From Deltaproteobacteria bacterium UBA1386 (GTDB lineage: Bacteria; Desulfobacterota; Syntrophorhabdia; Syntrophorhabdales; Syntrophorhabdaceae): a stretch of 50,349 bases of DNA. The stretch is from NCBI GenBank assembly GCA_002305765.1, contig DBQU01000043.1:1-50349 (forward strand), read 5' to 3'. Numbering within the stretch: the first letter of the stretch is position 1; every line of letters starts with the position of its first letter. Below, piece by piece: positions 16,122 to 24,899 of the stretch. A program made the position numbers and the translations under genes. Below the pieces are notes generated by a model. It ran no database searches. It was given only the letters and a program-made list of their open reading frames with translations, and was not told the origin of the DNA.

Positions 16122-18704
16122 TTATTTCCTGAAGACCACCTCGCCCTTTCCATCGACGTCCACCTTCACGGTGTCGCCTTCCCTGACCTCGCCTTTGAGG
16201 ATCATGAGGGCAAGGGCATCCTGTATCTTTTTCTGTATGAGACGCTTGAGCGGCCGCGCGCCGTAGGCCGGATCGTAACCTTCTCTGGATATCATCTCTT
16301 CGAGCTTATCGGTGAAGACAAGCTCCATGTTGCGTTCGAGGGCCCTTTTCGCCATCAGGTTGAGCTGCAGCTTGACGATCTCTTTGATGTTGTCCGGAGA
16401 CAGGCCGCGGAAGATGATTATGTCGTCGATGCGGTTCACGAACTCCGGTTTGAAGTGGGCCTTCACCGCCTCGCTGACGCGGTCCCTCATCTCGTCGTAA
16501 TCCCTGTCGGTGAGGTCCGTTATCCACTGGCTCCCGATGTTGGACGTCATGATGATGACGGAGTTCTTGAAATCCACCGTGCGTCCCTGGCCGTCGGTGA
16601 GGCGTCCGTCGTCGAGGACCTGGAGCAGGACGTTGAAGACCTCGGGGTGGGCCTTCTCCACCTCGTCGAGGAGGATGATCGAATAGGGCCGCCTGCGGAC
16701 CGCCTCGGTGAGGTAACCGCCTTCCTCGTATCCCACGTATCCCGGGGGTGCCCCGATGAGACGGGACACGGAGTGCTTCTCCATGAATTCGCTCATGTCG
16801 ATGCGGACTATGGCCTGCTCGTCATCGAAGAGGAATTCCGCAAGGGCCCGGGCCAGTTCCGTCTTGCCGACGCCCGTCGGGCCGAGGAAGAGGAATGACC
16901 CCAGGGGCCGGTTGGGGTCCTGGAGCCCTGCACGGGCGCGCCGGATGGTATTTGCGACGGCGCCGATGGCCTCGTCCTGTCCGATGACGCGCTTGTGGAT
17001 GTTGTCTTCCATGTGCACGAGCTTGTCCATCTCCCCTTCGAGCATCTTGGAGACGGGGATGCCCGTCCACTTGGAGACGACGCGGGCTATGTCCTCTTCG
17101 TCGACCTCCTCCTTGAGCATCTTCTTCCCCTTCTGGAGGGCGGCGAGCTCGTCGTTCCTCTGCTTCAGTTCCTGCTCCAGGGAGGATATGGTGCCGTATC
17201 GGATCTCCGCCACCCGTCCAAAATCTCCCCTGCGCTCCAGATCGTCGGCCTGTGTCCTCGCCTGGTCGATCTTCTCTTTTGTTTCGGAGATGCCCGTGAT
17301 AAGGGCCTTCTCCTTCTCCCAGTGCCCGCGCTTCTCCTGAACCTCTTTCTTCATCTCGGCGAGTTCGTCCTCGAGCTTCTTCATGCGCTCCTTCGATGCC
17401 TCGTCCTTTTCCTTCTTCAGCGCCTCGATCTCGATCTGGGACTGGATGATCTTCCGATCGATCTCGTCGATCTCGGTGGGGACGCTGTCTATCTCCATGC
17501 GCAGCCGCGATGACGCCTCGTCCACGAGGTCGATGGCCTTGTCGGGGAGGAACCTGTCGGTGATGTAGCGATGAGAAAGCGTCGCCGCCGCGATGAGGGC
17601 GGGGTCTTTTATGACGACCCCGTGATGGAGCTCGTACTTCTCCTTGAGGCCCCTCAGGATGGCGATCGTTTCCTCGACGGAGGGCTCGCCCACGTAGACC
17701 GGCTGGAAACGGCGCTCCAGCGCGGCGTCCTTCTCTATGTACTTGCGGAACTCGTCGAGGGTCGTGGCGCCTATGCAGCGCAGCTCGCCCCGGGCGAGGG
17801 CAGGCTTGAGCATGTTCGACGCGTCGACCGCGCCCTGGGCACCGCCGGCGCCGACGATGGTGTGGAGCTCGTCGATGAACAGGACGATCGTCCCCGCCGC
17901 CTCGTCGATCTCTTTGAGGACGGCCTTGAGCCTGTCCTCGAACTCACCACGGTACTTCGCTCCCGCGAGCAGGGACCCCAGGTCGAGGGAGAGGACGCGC
18001 TTGTTCTTCAAGGTCTCCGGGATATCTCCGGATATGATCCTCTGGGCGAGACCTTCCACGATGGCCGTCTTGCCCACGCCGGGCTCGCCGATGATGACAG
18101 GGTTGTTCTTTGTCCTGCGCGACAGGACCTGCATAACCCTGCGGACCTCCTCGTCGCGGCCGATGACGGGGTCGAGCTTGCCCTTGCGGGCCTCTTCCGT
18201 CAGGTCCCGGCAGTAGCGCTGGAGCGCCTGGTATTTTTCCTCCGGGGCCTGGTCGGTCACCCGCTGGGTGCCCCTCAAGTCTTTGAGGACCGCGTAGATG
18301 CTGTCCTTTGTTATGCCGTATATCCTGAGAGTGGCCGCCGCCGGTCCATCCTTCCCGTCGGCTATGCCGATGAGGAGGTGTTCGGTACTCACGAACTCGT
18401 CCTTGAGCCTTTCCGCTTCCGTGAACGCCGTGTCGAGGGTCTGCTTGAAGCGCGACGATATATAGGTCTGGCTCACGCCTTCCACGCGCGGTATCTTGGC
18501 AAGTTCGCGGTCGAGGTCGCGGGCTATCATGTCCGCCTTGACGCCGAGCTTTTCCAGTATGGGCCGTATGATCCCATCTTTCTGCGATATGAGGGCAAAG
18601 AGCAGGTGCTCGTTCTCGATGCTCTGCTGGCCCAGAGACTCGGCCTTCTTCTGCGCCTCCTGGATGGCCTCCTGGGCCTTTATGGTCAGTTTCTCCCAGT
18701 TCAT
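16122..18704 (-). CDS. clpB: ATP-dependent disaggregase chaperone ClpB
   Basis: This 860-residue protein has the full ClpB architecture: an N-domain with two Clp repeats (residues 1-145), NBD1 with Walker A GEPGVGKTA (about 207-215) and VLFIDELHT, the long coiled-coil M-domain (about 405-525, rich in Lys/Glu) that distinguishes ClpB from ClpA/ClpC, and NBD2 with GPTGVGKTELARALAEFLFDDE and the pore loop GYVGYEEGG. It threads aggregated proteins together with DnaK. It is alone in its unit with its own promoter at 18811-18838 and a hairpin after its stop. Confidence 0.98.
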   Translation of the reverse strand: MNWEKLTIKAQEAIQEAQKKAESLGQQSIENEHLLFALISQKDGIIRPILEKLGVKADMIARDLDRELAKIPRVEGVSQTYISSRFKQTLDTAFTEAERLKDEFVSTEHLLIGIADGKDGPAAATLRIYGITKDSIYAVLKDLRGTQRVTDQAPEEKYQALQRYCRDLTEEARKGKLDPVIGRDEEVRRVMQVLSRRTKNNPVIIGEPGVGKTAIVEGLAQRIISGDIPETLKNKRVLSLDLGSLLAGAKYRGEFEDRLKAVLKEIDEAAGTIVLFIDELHTIVGAGGAQGAVDASNMLKPALARGELRCIGATTLDEFRKYIEKDAALERRFQPVYVGEPSVEETIAILRGLKEKYELHHGVVIKDPALIAAATLSHRYITDRFLPDKAIDLVDEASSRLRMEIDSVPTEIDEIDRKIIQSQIEIEALKKEKDEASKERMKKLEDELAEMKKEVQEKRGHWEKEKALITGISETKEKIDQARTQADDLERRGDFGRVAEIRYGTISSLEQELKQRNDELAALQKGKKMLKEEVDEEDIARVVSKWTGIPVSKMLEGEMDKLVHMEDNIHKRVIGQDEAIGAVANTIRRARAGLQDPNRPLGSFLFLGPTGVGKTELARALAEFLFDDEQAIVRIDMSEFMEKHSVSRLIGAPPGYVGYEEGGYLTEAVRRRPYSIILLDEVEKAHPEVFNVLLQVLDDGRLTDGQGRTVDFKNSVIIMTSNIGSQWITDLTDRDYDEMRDRVSEAVKAHFKPEFVNRIDDIIIFRGLSPDNIKEIVKLQLNLMAKRALERNMELVFTDKLEEMISREGYDPAYGARPLKRLIQKKIQDALALMILKGEVREGDTVKVDVDGKGEVVFRK

Positions 18705-18810
18705 ATGTTCACCTCGTGACAGTATATGTCAGACCCTTCGTGGCCCATCGCGCCCCGGGGACAACCTTCTGCGGCCTGCTTCATAGGGTGACATCCGAAA
18801 TCTTGTCTGA

Positions 18811-18838
18811 AATATAAGCACGATATCCCCGGAATCAA
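18811..18838 (-). promoter_or_regulatory. Putative sigma70 promoter of clpB
   Basis: On the minus strand, TTGATT (18833-18838) and TATATT (18811-18816) are 16 bp apart, about 105 bp before the clpB start. No clear sigma32 (heat-shock) box or CIRCE element was seen in the 18705-18942 gap. Confidence 0.5.
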
Positions 18839-18906
18839 TGGGCGGCCGGCTGCCTTCCCGTGCGTTCATCACACCGGCCCGCGCCGATACCGTCCCCGGA
18901 GCCTTT

Positions 18907-18935
18907 TTGACATCACCCCATCGTTGTGCTAAAGA
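18907..18935 (+). promoter_or_regulatory. Promoter of the TtuB-like gene, leaderless geometry
   Basis: A perfect TTGACA (18907-18912), a 17-bp spacer and TAAAGA (18930-18935) lie just 7 nt before the ATG at 18943. No ribosome binding site is present, so the mRNA probably begins at the start codon. Confidence 0.6.
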
Positions 18936-18942
18936 ATTAGCC

Positions 18943-19131
18943 ATGCACGTCAACTGGGAAGGGAAAGAGTACGTCTTTGAGAAGCCGATGCTCGTGTCCC
19001 GGCTCCTGCAGGAACTCAATGTCAGCCAGGAGGGCCATCTCGTTGTCGCGAACAACCGGCTCGTCACCGAAGACCACAGGCTCGGTGCCGACGATAACGT
19101 AAAGGTCATACGGGTCGTATCGGGCGGATGA
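18943..19131 (+). CDS. ThiS/TtuB-like ubiquitin-fold sulfur carrier
   Basis: This 62-residue protein has the beta-grasp pattern of small sulfur carriers: a first beta hairpin (VNWEGKEYVFEKP), a helix (LVSRLLQELNV), the strand HLVVANNRLV, then a D/E-rich turn, KVIRVV and a C-terminal SGG. The terminal Gly-Gly is the site that is adenylated and thiocarboxylated in ThiS, MoaD and TtuB. The stop overlaps the start of the TtuA-like gene (ATGA, 19128-19131), so the carrier and thiolase are translationally coupled, which favours TtuB over ThiS. The activating enzyme (TtuC/ThiF/MoeB type) is not in the window. The ATG has no Shine-Dalgarno sequence. Confidence 0.85.
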   Translation: MHVNWEGKEYVFEKPMLVSRLLQELNVSQEGHLVVANNRLVTEDHRLGADDNVKVIRVVSGG

Positions 19132-20075
19132 AATGCAGGGTATGCGGACAGACGGCAAGCATCAGTCTGCGGTCCCACAAGACCGCCTTCTGTGACACAC
19201 ATTTCATTACTTTTTTTGAGAAGAGGGTGGCCACGACCATCCGGCGTTACCGGCTCATCGGTGAGACCGACCGCCCCGTCGTGGCCGTGTCGGGAGGCAA
19301 GGACTCCCTGTCCCTATGGCTCCTTCTGACGAAGATGGGCATCGCCGCCGACGGCGTCTACGTCGACCTCGGCATAGGCGACTACTCCCGCATCTCGCTG
19401 GAAAAGATAAAGGCCGTGGCCGACAGGATCGGCAGGAAAGTCCACATCTTTCATGTCCCCGACGTTTTCGGCAGGAACATCAGCGAGGTGGCGAAGGGGC
19501 TGCGCCGGGCACCCTGTTCGGCATGCGGCATGATCAAGCGCTACGTCATGAATAAGGTCTGCATGGACAAGGACTACAACCTTCTGCTTACCGGACACAA
19601 CCTTGATGACGAGGCTGCCGCCCTCTTCGGGAACATCCTTTACTGGAAGAAGGAATACCTCTGGAAGAAGGACATCGCCCTCGATGCCCGGGAAGGGCAC
19701 CTGTCGAGGAAGGCCAAGCCCTTCTTCCTGTGCTCGGAGCGCGAAGTGGCGGCATACGCCATCATGTCCGGCATCGATTACATATACGAGGAATGCCCTT
19801 TCTCGAAGGGTGCCAAGACGATCACGTACAAGGGAATCCTGGGCGGCCTCGAGGAGGCCTCCCCGGGAACGAAGCTCATGTTCGTGAAGGGGTACCTGAA
19901 GGAGCTTCGCGGGGTGAAGGAAGCGATGCATGAGGACGGCAGGGCCGGCGCGGAGTCGGAAGAGGGGTTCTGCCCCGTCTGCGGATATCCCTCCGGCGGC
20001 GGGGAATGCGGTTTCTGCCGGGCCCTTCAGAAGTTCGAGCTTCCCTACTCGGCCCGGTTCGAGGAGTATGGTTGA
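19128..20075 (+). CDS. TtuA-like tRNA 2-thiolation enzyme (PP-loop, TIGR00269 type)
   Basis: This is a 315-residue protein. An N-terminal zinc finger (Cys3, Cys6, Cys22, His25) precedes the PP-loop SGGKDS at residues 55-60. PCSAC (Cys130, Cys133) and EECPF (Cys223) occupy the places where TtuA of thermophiles holds its [4Fe-4S] cluster. TGHNLDDEA follows the fold, and a second finger CPVCG...CGFC closes the protein. TtuA thiolates T54 of tRNA using TtuB-thiocarboxylate; relatives (Ncs6/TtcA) modify other positions. The 4-bp overlap with a Gly-Gly carrier strongly supports the TtuA role. The modification in this organism is inferred, not shown. Confidence 0.9.
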   Translation: MKCRVCGQTASISLRSHKTAFCDTHFITFFEKRVATTIRRYRLIGETDRPVVAVSGGKDSLSLWLLLTKMGIAADGVYVDLGIGDYSRISLEKIKAVADRIGRKVHIFHVPDVFGRNISEVAKGLRRAPCSACGMIKRYVMNKVCMDKDYNLLLTGHNLDDEAAALFGNILYWKKEYLWKKDIALDAREGHLSRKAKPFFLCSEREVAAYAIMSGIDYIYEECPFSKGAKTITYKGILGGLEEASPGTKLMFVKGYLKELRGVKEAMHEDGRAGAESEEGFCPVCGYPSGGGECGFCRALQKFELPYSARFEEYG

Positions 20076-20081
20076 TATCAA

Positions 20082-20110
20082 TTGACAGTGACCGGTGCTG
20101 GTGACATAAT
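20082..20110 (+). promoter_or_regulatory. Promoter for the GAF-GGDEF-like/mreB unit
   Basis: A perfect TTGACA (20082-20087), a 17-bp spacer and CATAAT (20105-20110) are present. The ATG follows 12 nt later without a ribosome binding site, so the 5' leader would be about 5 nt. Confidence 0.6.
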
Positions 20111-20122
20111 TCGGGTATAAAA

Positions 20123-21493
20123 ATGATAGACAGGTTATCGCAGCTTATCTTCAATATCTACGAGGCGTTCACCGTTGCCCTGTACCTGAGGGAAAGGGAG
20201 TCGCTGAGCTGCGTCTCTTCCGTGACCTTCGCGAAAAGCTTTGACGAGAAGAAGAGCATCCCCGTGGAGGGGACCCTTCCCGGCTGGGTGATAAAGCACA
20301 ACGCCCCGCTCATCATACCGAATTTCGACAAGGACGAAGAGGCCCTGGGCTACTACGGGGCCAGGGAGGGGATCAAGTCCTTCATGGGTTACCCCATGGA
20401 CACGAAGGGCGTTATCATTGTCGACAGCAAGAAGAAGTATGTGTTCACCGACAAGGAAAAGAAGATACTGGGTTCCTTCGCGACCCTCATTCAGGAAGAG
20501 ATCGAGCAGGAGAGGCGTGCCCTTAGCGCCGAAGAGACCATGGAAGAGCTCTATGCCGAAAGACGGATCCTCAGCCTTCTCTCTGCTCTCAACACGGCGA
20601 AGATCTCCACGACCGACGTGCTCGAGGAGATACTGGGCCTCTCGGGAGGCACCTTCTGCTTCATCGGCATGGAGAAAAAAGGGCGTCTCGTCATCCACGA
20701 TGTCGTCGGTATCGAGAACGGCGACGCCATCAAGAAGGAATGTCACGGCGGGGAGAGCATCGCCTCGGTGGTGCTCGAGGGGGGCAGGGAGCTTCTCCTG
20801 CCCCACGGTAGCGCGTACCTCAGGGAGAAGCCGCTCTTCTTTCCCAATGAACCCGTGAGGGCGCGGCAGTTCTTCGGCTTTCCCCTCATAACGGAGGACA
20901 CGACCTTCGGCGTCATCGGTTTTGTGTCCCTCAACGAGGCGGAGCTCAAGGAAAGCGCCATAGGGGCGCTGAGAAACCTTTCGAGCCTTCTTTCGCTGTA
21001 TTTCACCGCCCGGTGGATGCGCGAGCACCTGGACAGAATACGCGATTTCGATCCCGTCACGGGCGCCGTGCAATTTCCCGTCTTCCTCGATGTCGTCGAG
21101 ACGATGGCCAGAAAGAAACAGCGGTTCTCCGTCCTGAGCGTGAAGCTGGGGAACATGATCCTTTACAACAGGAAGATGGGGGCCGAAGGGACGAACGACC
21201 TCCTGAGGAAGGTCTGCCAGGTCATCCGGTACTGCGCCGGGGGGAACGCCTTCGTGGCCCGCAAGAGCGGAGGCCGTTTCTTTGTCCTTCTCAAGGGCGG
21301 CGAGACCTTTGAAACACGGAACATGATGAAGCTCCTCTATCACGCGGTGGGCAGGAGCCTTGCCGAGCAGGGACTCTCGGCGGGAGCGGGCGTGGTGGAA
21401 CTCGGAACGGTCAGTTTCCCCGATGATTCGCCTGACCTCTGGGAGCTTTTCGACAGGATAGAAGAGAAGAAGATACGAAAATTCATCGAATAA
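20123..21493 (+). CDS. GAF-domain protein with degenerate GGDEF-like C-terminus
   Basis: This 456-residue cytosolic protein has no membrane segment. Residues about 1-130 fit a GAF sensor domain (VEGTLPGWVIKHNAPLIIPNFDKD, FMGYPMDTKGVIIVDS), and a second GAF-like region covers about 160-295 (FFGFPLITEDTTFGVIGFVSL). The last 150 residues resemble a diguanylate cyclase fold (DPVTGAVQFPVFLD, FSVLSVKLGN, FVARKSGGRFFVLLKG), but the GGDEF loop reads SGGRF and lacks the catalytic acidic pair. It is therefore likely a catalytically dead, possibly c-di-GMP- or protein-binding, regulator. It lies 12 bp before mreB, so it may link a signal to cell-shape control; that is inference. Confidence 0.72.
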   Translation: MIDRLSQLIFNIYEAFTVALYLRERESLSCVSSVTFAKSFDEKKSIPVEGTLPGWVIKHNAPLIIPNFDKDEEALGYYGAREGIKSFMGYPMDTKGVIIVDSKKKYVFTDKEKKILGSFATLIQEEIEQERRALSAEETMEELYAERRILSLLSALNTAKISTTDVLEEILGLSGGTFCFIGMEKKGRLVIHDVVGIENGDAIKKECHGGESIASVVLEGGRELLLPHGSAYLREKPLFFPNEPVRARQFFGFPLITEDTTFGVIGFVSLNEAELKESAIGALRNLSSLLSLYFTARWMREHLDRIRDFDPVTGAVQFPVFLDVVETMARKKQRFSVLSVKLGNMILYNRKMGAEGTNDLLRKVCQVIRYCAGGNAFVARKSGGRFFVLLKGGETFETRNMMKLLYHAVGRSLAEQGLSAGAGVVELGTVSFPDDSPDLWELFDRIEEKKIRKFIE

Positions 21494-21505
21494 GGAGGAA
21501 GGGGG

Positions 21506-22537
21506 ATGGGTTTTTTCAAGAATTTGTTCGGGATGTTCTCCACGCACCTTGCCATGGACCTTGGCACCGCCAACACCCTGATTTACATGAAGGGGGAAGG
21601 CATCGTCCTCAATCAGCCTTCCGTCGTCGCCATCGATAACAACTCCGGAAAGGTCATCGCCGTCGGCAAGGAGGCGAAGGAATACATCGGCAGGACCCCT
21701 CCCAACATCAGCGCCATACGGCCCCTGAAGGACGGGGTCATAGCGGACTTCGACGTGGCCAAGGCGATGATCAAGTACTTCCTCAAGGTCGTGAGCAACG
21801 AGCGGAAGATATCGAAGCCGAGGATGGTTGTCGGTGTCCCCTCGGGCATCACCCAGGTGGAGAAGAAGGCCGTCATCGACGCCTGCTTCCAGGTGGGCAT
21901 CCGTGACGTCCATCTCATAGAGGAGCCCATGGCGGCATCCATTGGCGCGGGCATGCCCATAGAACTGCCACGGGGCAACATGATAATAGATATCGGCGGC
22001 GGCACGACGGAGGTTGCCATCATAAGCCTCTCCGCGGTGGCCTACAGCGAATCTTTGCGGGTGGCCGGCGACGAGCTCGACGAGGCCATTGTCCGCTATC
22101 TCCAGAAAAAGCATCAGCTTGCCATAGGGGTCATCGCGGCGGAGAAGATCAAGATAGAAGGCGCCTCCGCGTTCCCCATAGATTCCTTGAGCGACTCGAT
22201 AAACGTCGTGGGGAAGGACCTGCTCACGAGCATACCGCGGAGCCTGAAACTATCGAAGGAGGAGGTCCGCGAGGCCATCGAGGAACCCATCTCGGCGATC
22301 ATCGACTCCGTGAGAAGGGCCCTCGAGAAACTGCCCGCCGAATTCGTCTCCGACCTCAACGAGACGGGCATGGTGCTTACCGGCGGTGGGGCTCTTCTCA
22401 AGGGACTCGACCAGCGGATAGAGAACGAGACGGGGATAAACGTGATCGTCGCCGAGGACCCCCTCGTATCCGTTACCATGGGCTGCGGCAGGGCTTTGGA
22501 AGAGCTGGCGAAGTACAAGAAAGTCTTTATAAACTAA
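21506..22537 (+). CDS. mreB: Rod-shape determining actin homologue MreB
   Basis: This 343-residue protein has the actin-fold phosphate loops DLGTANTLIYMKGEGIVLNQPSV-type phosphate 1 (residues 13-18), IDIGGGTTEVAIISL phosphate 2 and VLTGGGALLKGLDQR (adenosine motif). The N-terminus MGFFKNLFGMF is an amphipathic membrane-binding helix as in Gram-negative MreB. MreB filaments guide peptidoglycan synthesis along the cell side wall. A GGAGG ribosome site precedes the ATG. Unlike the usual mreBCD cluster, no mreC or mreD follows: the gene ends in a repeat array and a convergent helicase. Confidence 0.97.
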   Translation: MGFFKNLFGMFSTHLAMDLGTANTLIYMKGEGIVLNQPSVVAIDNNSGKVIAVGKEAKEYIGRTPPNISAIRPLKDGVIADFDVAKAMIKYFLKVVSNERKISKPRMVVGVPSGITQVEKKAVIDACFQVGIRDVHLIEEPMAASIGAGMPIELPRGNMIIDIGGGTTEVAIISLSAVAYSESLRVAGDELDEAIVRYLQKKHQLAIGVIAAEKIKIEGASAFPIDSLSDSINVVGKDLLTSIPRSLKLSKEEVREAIEEPISAIIDSVRRALEKLPAEFVSDLNETGMVLTGGGALLKGLDQRIENETGINVIVAEDPLVSVTMGCGRALEELAKYKKVFIN

Positions 22538-22540
22538 CCA

Positions 22541-22753
22541 GAAGACGGCTTGAACCGCTCGAACCGCTCGAACCGCTCGAGCGTGAAAGGAAACGGCAGA
22601 AAAATGGCCGGAATCGCCCCGTTGCCGTCGATCTGTAAGTGATCACCGTGTTCGCACCTTTGGGAGGTTCTTTTATCCTTCCCATTTCTTTTCTGCGTAT
22701 CGCCGTGAATGGTTCGGGTTGTTCTAACGTTCAAGCGGTTCAAGCGGTCTTTC
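22541..22753. repeat. Facing 9-nt repeat arrays, unit GAACCGCTC (locus D)
   Basis: The left arm (22541-22583) begins with GAAGACGGCTT and continues with four copies of a 9-mer GAACCGCTC. The right arm (22726-22753) has the complementary unit (TTCAAGCGG twice) and ends AAGACCGCTT on its own strand. Part of the spacer is also imperfectly self-complementary (GGCAGAAAAATGG against CCATTTCTTTTCTGC), so almost the whole mreB-helicase gap forms one imperfect palindrome of about 210 nt. Confidence 0.8.
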
Positions 22754-24737
22754 AATATTCCGAGATTGCCCACTCCTCGTACCTGGCCCCGTCGAGCTCG
22801 GCGAGGAAGCGGGAGGGGCGCATGATGATGTGACCGGCCTGGCGGTCGAAGGCGAGGATGGGGTAGCTGAGGTATAGCTCGTCCATGGCGCGCGTCGATG
22901 CTACGTAGAAGAGGCGCCTCTCCTCTTCGATGGCCCCTTCCTCTATCGCCCTGGGGTTCGGGAACCTTCCTTCGGCGCACCAGATGATGAAGACGACCTG
23001 CCATTCGAGGCCCTTGGCCTGATGGATGGTGCTCAGTACGACCCGTTCATCGTCCGTGTCGCCGGCGGCGACGATCTCTTCGCCGGAGATGCCGCTCATG
23101 AGGGAGAGCTCGCTGAGGAATGTCTCCAGGGAGTGGTACCTCGTCGAGAAGTTGATGAGCTGCCCCAGGTCTTCGAGACGCGCCTCGTAGTTGGGATAGG
23201 TGAGCTTGAGGTACTCGATGTAGCCGTGCTTGAGGACGGCGGAGATCATGTCCCCCGGGGCCTCGTCGCTGAAGAGGTCCTTCAGCTCGCCGAAGAGCTC
23301 CGACCACACCTCGACGTTCTCTTTCCTGATGCCCTTGAAGGTGTCCGCGATCCTGCCCGAGATGAGGGGATCGAAGGGGTCGCTTTGTTCCTTGAGATAG
23401 GCATAGATGTGGTCGGCGGTCTTCTTGCCGATGCGGGGAAAGATCCTGAGCATCCGCTTCCATGAAACCTCGTCGTCGGGGTTCGACATGACGCGCAGGA
23501 AGGAGACGACGTCCTTGATATGGGCCTGCTCGAAGAACCTGAGCCCGCTTCGGATCTCGAAGGGGATGCCCCGGCGGGTGAGCTCCATCTGCACTTCCAT
23601 CGAATGATAGTGGGCGCGGTAGAGGACCGATATCCTGTCGAGGGGGACGCCCTCGTCGGAGAGCTCCAGTATCCGCTGGGCCACGAACTCGGCCTGCTGT
23701 ATCACGTCCCGCGACGGCGCGACGACGGGGATGACGCCGCTCTTCTTCATGCTCCGCAGGTTCTTTTCGAACTGGTTGAAGTTGAAGGAGATGGAGTTGT
23801 TCGCGAGGTCCAGGATCTCCGGGGTGCTGCGGTAGTTTGTCTCCAGCTTGTACACCTTCGCCTCGCCGTAACGTTTCGGGAAATCGAGGATGTTCTGGAA
23901 GTTCGCCCCCCGGAAGGAGTAGATGCTCTGGGCGTCGTCACCGACGACCATGACGTTGCGGTTCAGGAGCCCCATGAAGTCGATGATCTCCGACTGGATG
24001 CGGTTGGTGTCCTGGTACTCATCGACGAGGATGTGACGGAAGGTCATCGCGTAGAGCTTGCGCAGCTCCTCGTCCTCGGCGAGGAGCCGGTGCCAGTATG
24101 TGAGCAGGTCATCGAAGTCCATGGCGTTCGTCTCCCGCTTCTTCTCCATGTATATCCTGTGCACCGCCATCATTTCGTCGGCGATGTCGTAGAAGAAGGG
24201 GCTGCGTTCCCGGATGGCCTCGTCGACGGTCTGCATGGTATTGGCGGCGTAGCTGAAGAGTTCCTTCACGACGCCGCCCTTGGGGAACATCCGCGCCTTC
24301 GCGTCGATGCCCGATGCCTTGATGGCGAGTTCCACGACATCCTTCGCGTCCTCGTTGTCGAGGATGGTGAAGCTCCTGCGGTAACCGACGCGCTCGGCAT
24401 GCTGGCGCAGGATGAGGTTGCCGATGTGGTGGAAGGTGCCGCCCCAGATGTAGCGGGTGTCCATTTTTACGAGATGCTCGACGCGATGGAGCATCTCCCG
24501 GGCCGCCTTGTTCGTGAACGTGAGGAGCAGTATCCCGCCCGGTGGAACGCCCCGCTCGAGCAGGCGCGCCACCCGGTAGGTGACGACCCTCGTTTTGCCG
24601 CTGCCCGCCCCGGCGATGACGAGTATGGGCCCGTCGTCGGAGAGGACCACGCCCAACTGCTCTTCGTTGAGCTCCCGGGAGTAGTCGATGACGGTCTTCA
24701 CGGGGGAGACATCACGGTGGATGGTATACTTTTTCAC
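22752..24737 (-). CDS. UvrD/Rep/PcrA-family DNA helicase
   Basis: This 661-residue superfamily 1A helicase has Walker A GAGSGKT (residues about 42-48), motif Ia LLLTFTNKAAREML, Walker B VDEYQDTN, motif III GDDAQSIYSFRGA, motif IV LETNYRSTPEI, motif V TIHQAKGLEWQVVF and motif VI REF-like RRLFYVASTRAMDELYLSYP. The inserted 1B and 2B subdomains are present, but the protein lacks the C-terminal extension of full-length UvrD/PcrA (about 720 residues). It is inferred to unwind DNA in repair or replication restart; Rep, PcrA or UvrD cannot be separated from this sequence alone. It stands alone and is convergent with mreB. Confidence 0.93.
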   Translation of the reverse strand: MKKYTIHRDVSPVKTVIDYSRELNEEQLGVVLSDDGPILVIAGAGSGKTRVVTYRVARLLERGVPPGGILLLTFTNKAAREMLHRVEHLVKMDTRYIWGGTFHHIGNLILRQHAERVGYRRSFTILDNEDAKDVVELAIKASGIDAKARMFPKGGVVKELFSYAANTMQTVDEAIRERSPFFYDIADEMMAVHRIYMEKKRETNAMDFDDLLTYWHRLLAEDEELRKLYAMTFRHILVDEYQDTNRIQSEIIDFMGLLNRNVMVVGDDAQSIYSFRGANFQNILDFPKRYGEAKVYKLETNYRSTPEILDLANNSISFNFNQFEKNLRSMKKSGVIPVVAPSRDVIQQAEFVAQRILELSDEGVPLDRISVLYRAHYHSMEVQMELTRRGIPFEIRSGLRFFEQAHIKDVVSFLRVMSNPDDEVSWKRMLRIFPRIGKKTADHIYAYLKEQSDPFDPLISGRIADTFKGIRKENVEVWSELFGELKDLFSDEAPGDMISAVLKHGYIEYLKLTYPNYEARLEDLGQLINFSTRYHSLETFLSELSLMSGISGEEIVAAGDTDDERVVLSTIHQAKGLEWQVVFIIWCAEGRFPNPRAIEEGAIEEERRLFYVASTRAMDELYLSYPILAFDRQAGHIIMRPSRFLAELDGARYEEWAISEY

Positions 24738-24899
24738 AGGCCTACATTATGCCCCCGCCCCGTCCGGCATGTCAAGCCGGCACGCGGGGGACGGTCAAGG
24801 GGGGGGAAGAGAGTTTTTGTCGGTGATTTTTCTCGATTTTTTTGGTAAACTCAGTGAAATTTCGTGTCCGATCATTAATCACGCAAAGGAGGATCTATC

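Noticed and set aside
18705..18942. Heat-shock (sigma32 or CIRCE) promoter for clpB
   Set aside because: No CTTGAAA/CCCCAT pair or CIRCE inverted repeat was found; only a sigma70-like site is visible.
20135..22114. Long antisense open frame (659 codons) opposite the GAF and mreB genes
   Set aside because: It is a high-GC shadow of two convincing genes and has no recognisable domain.
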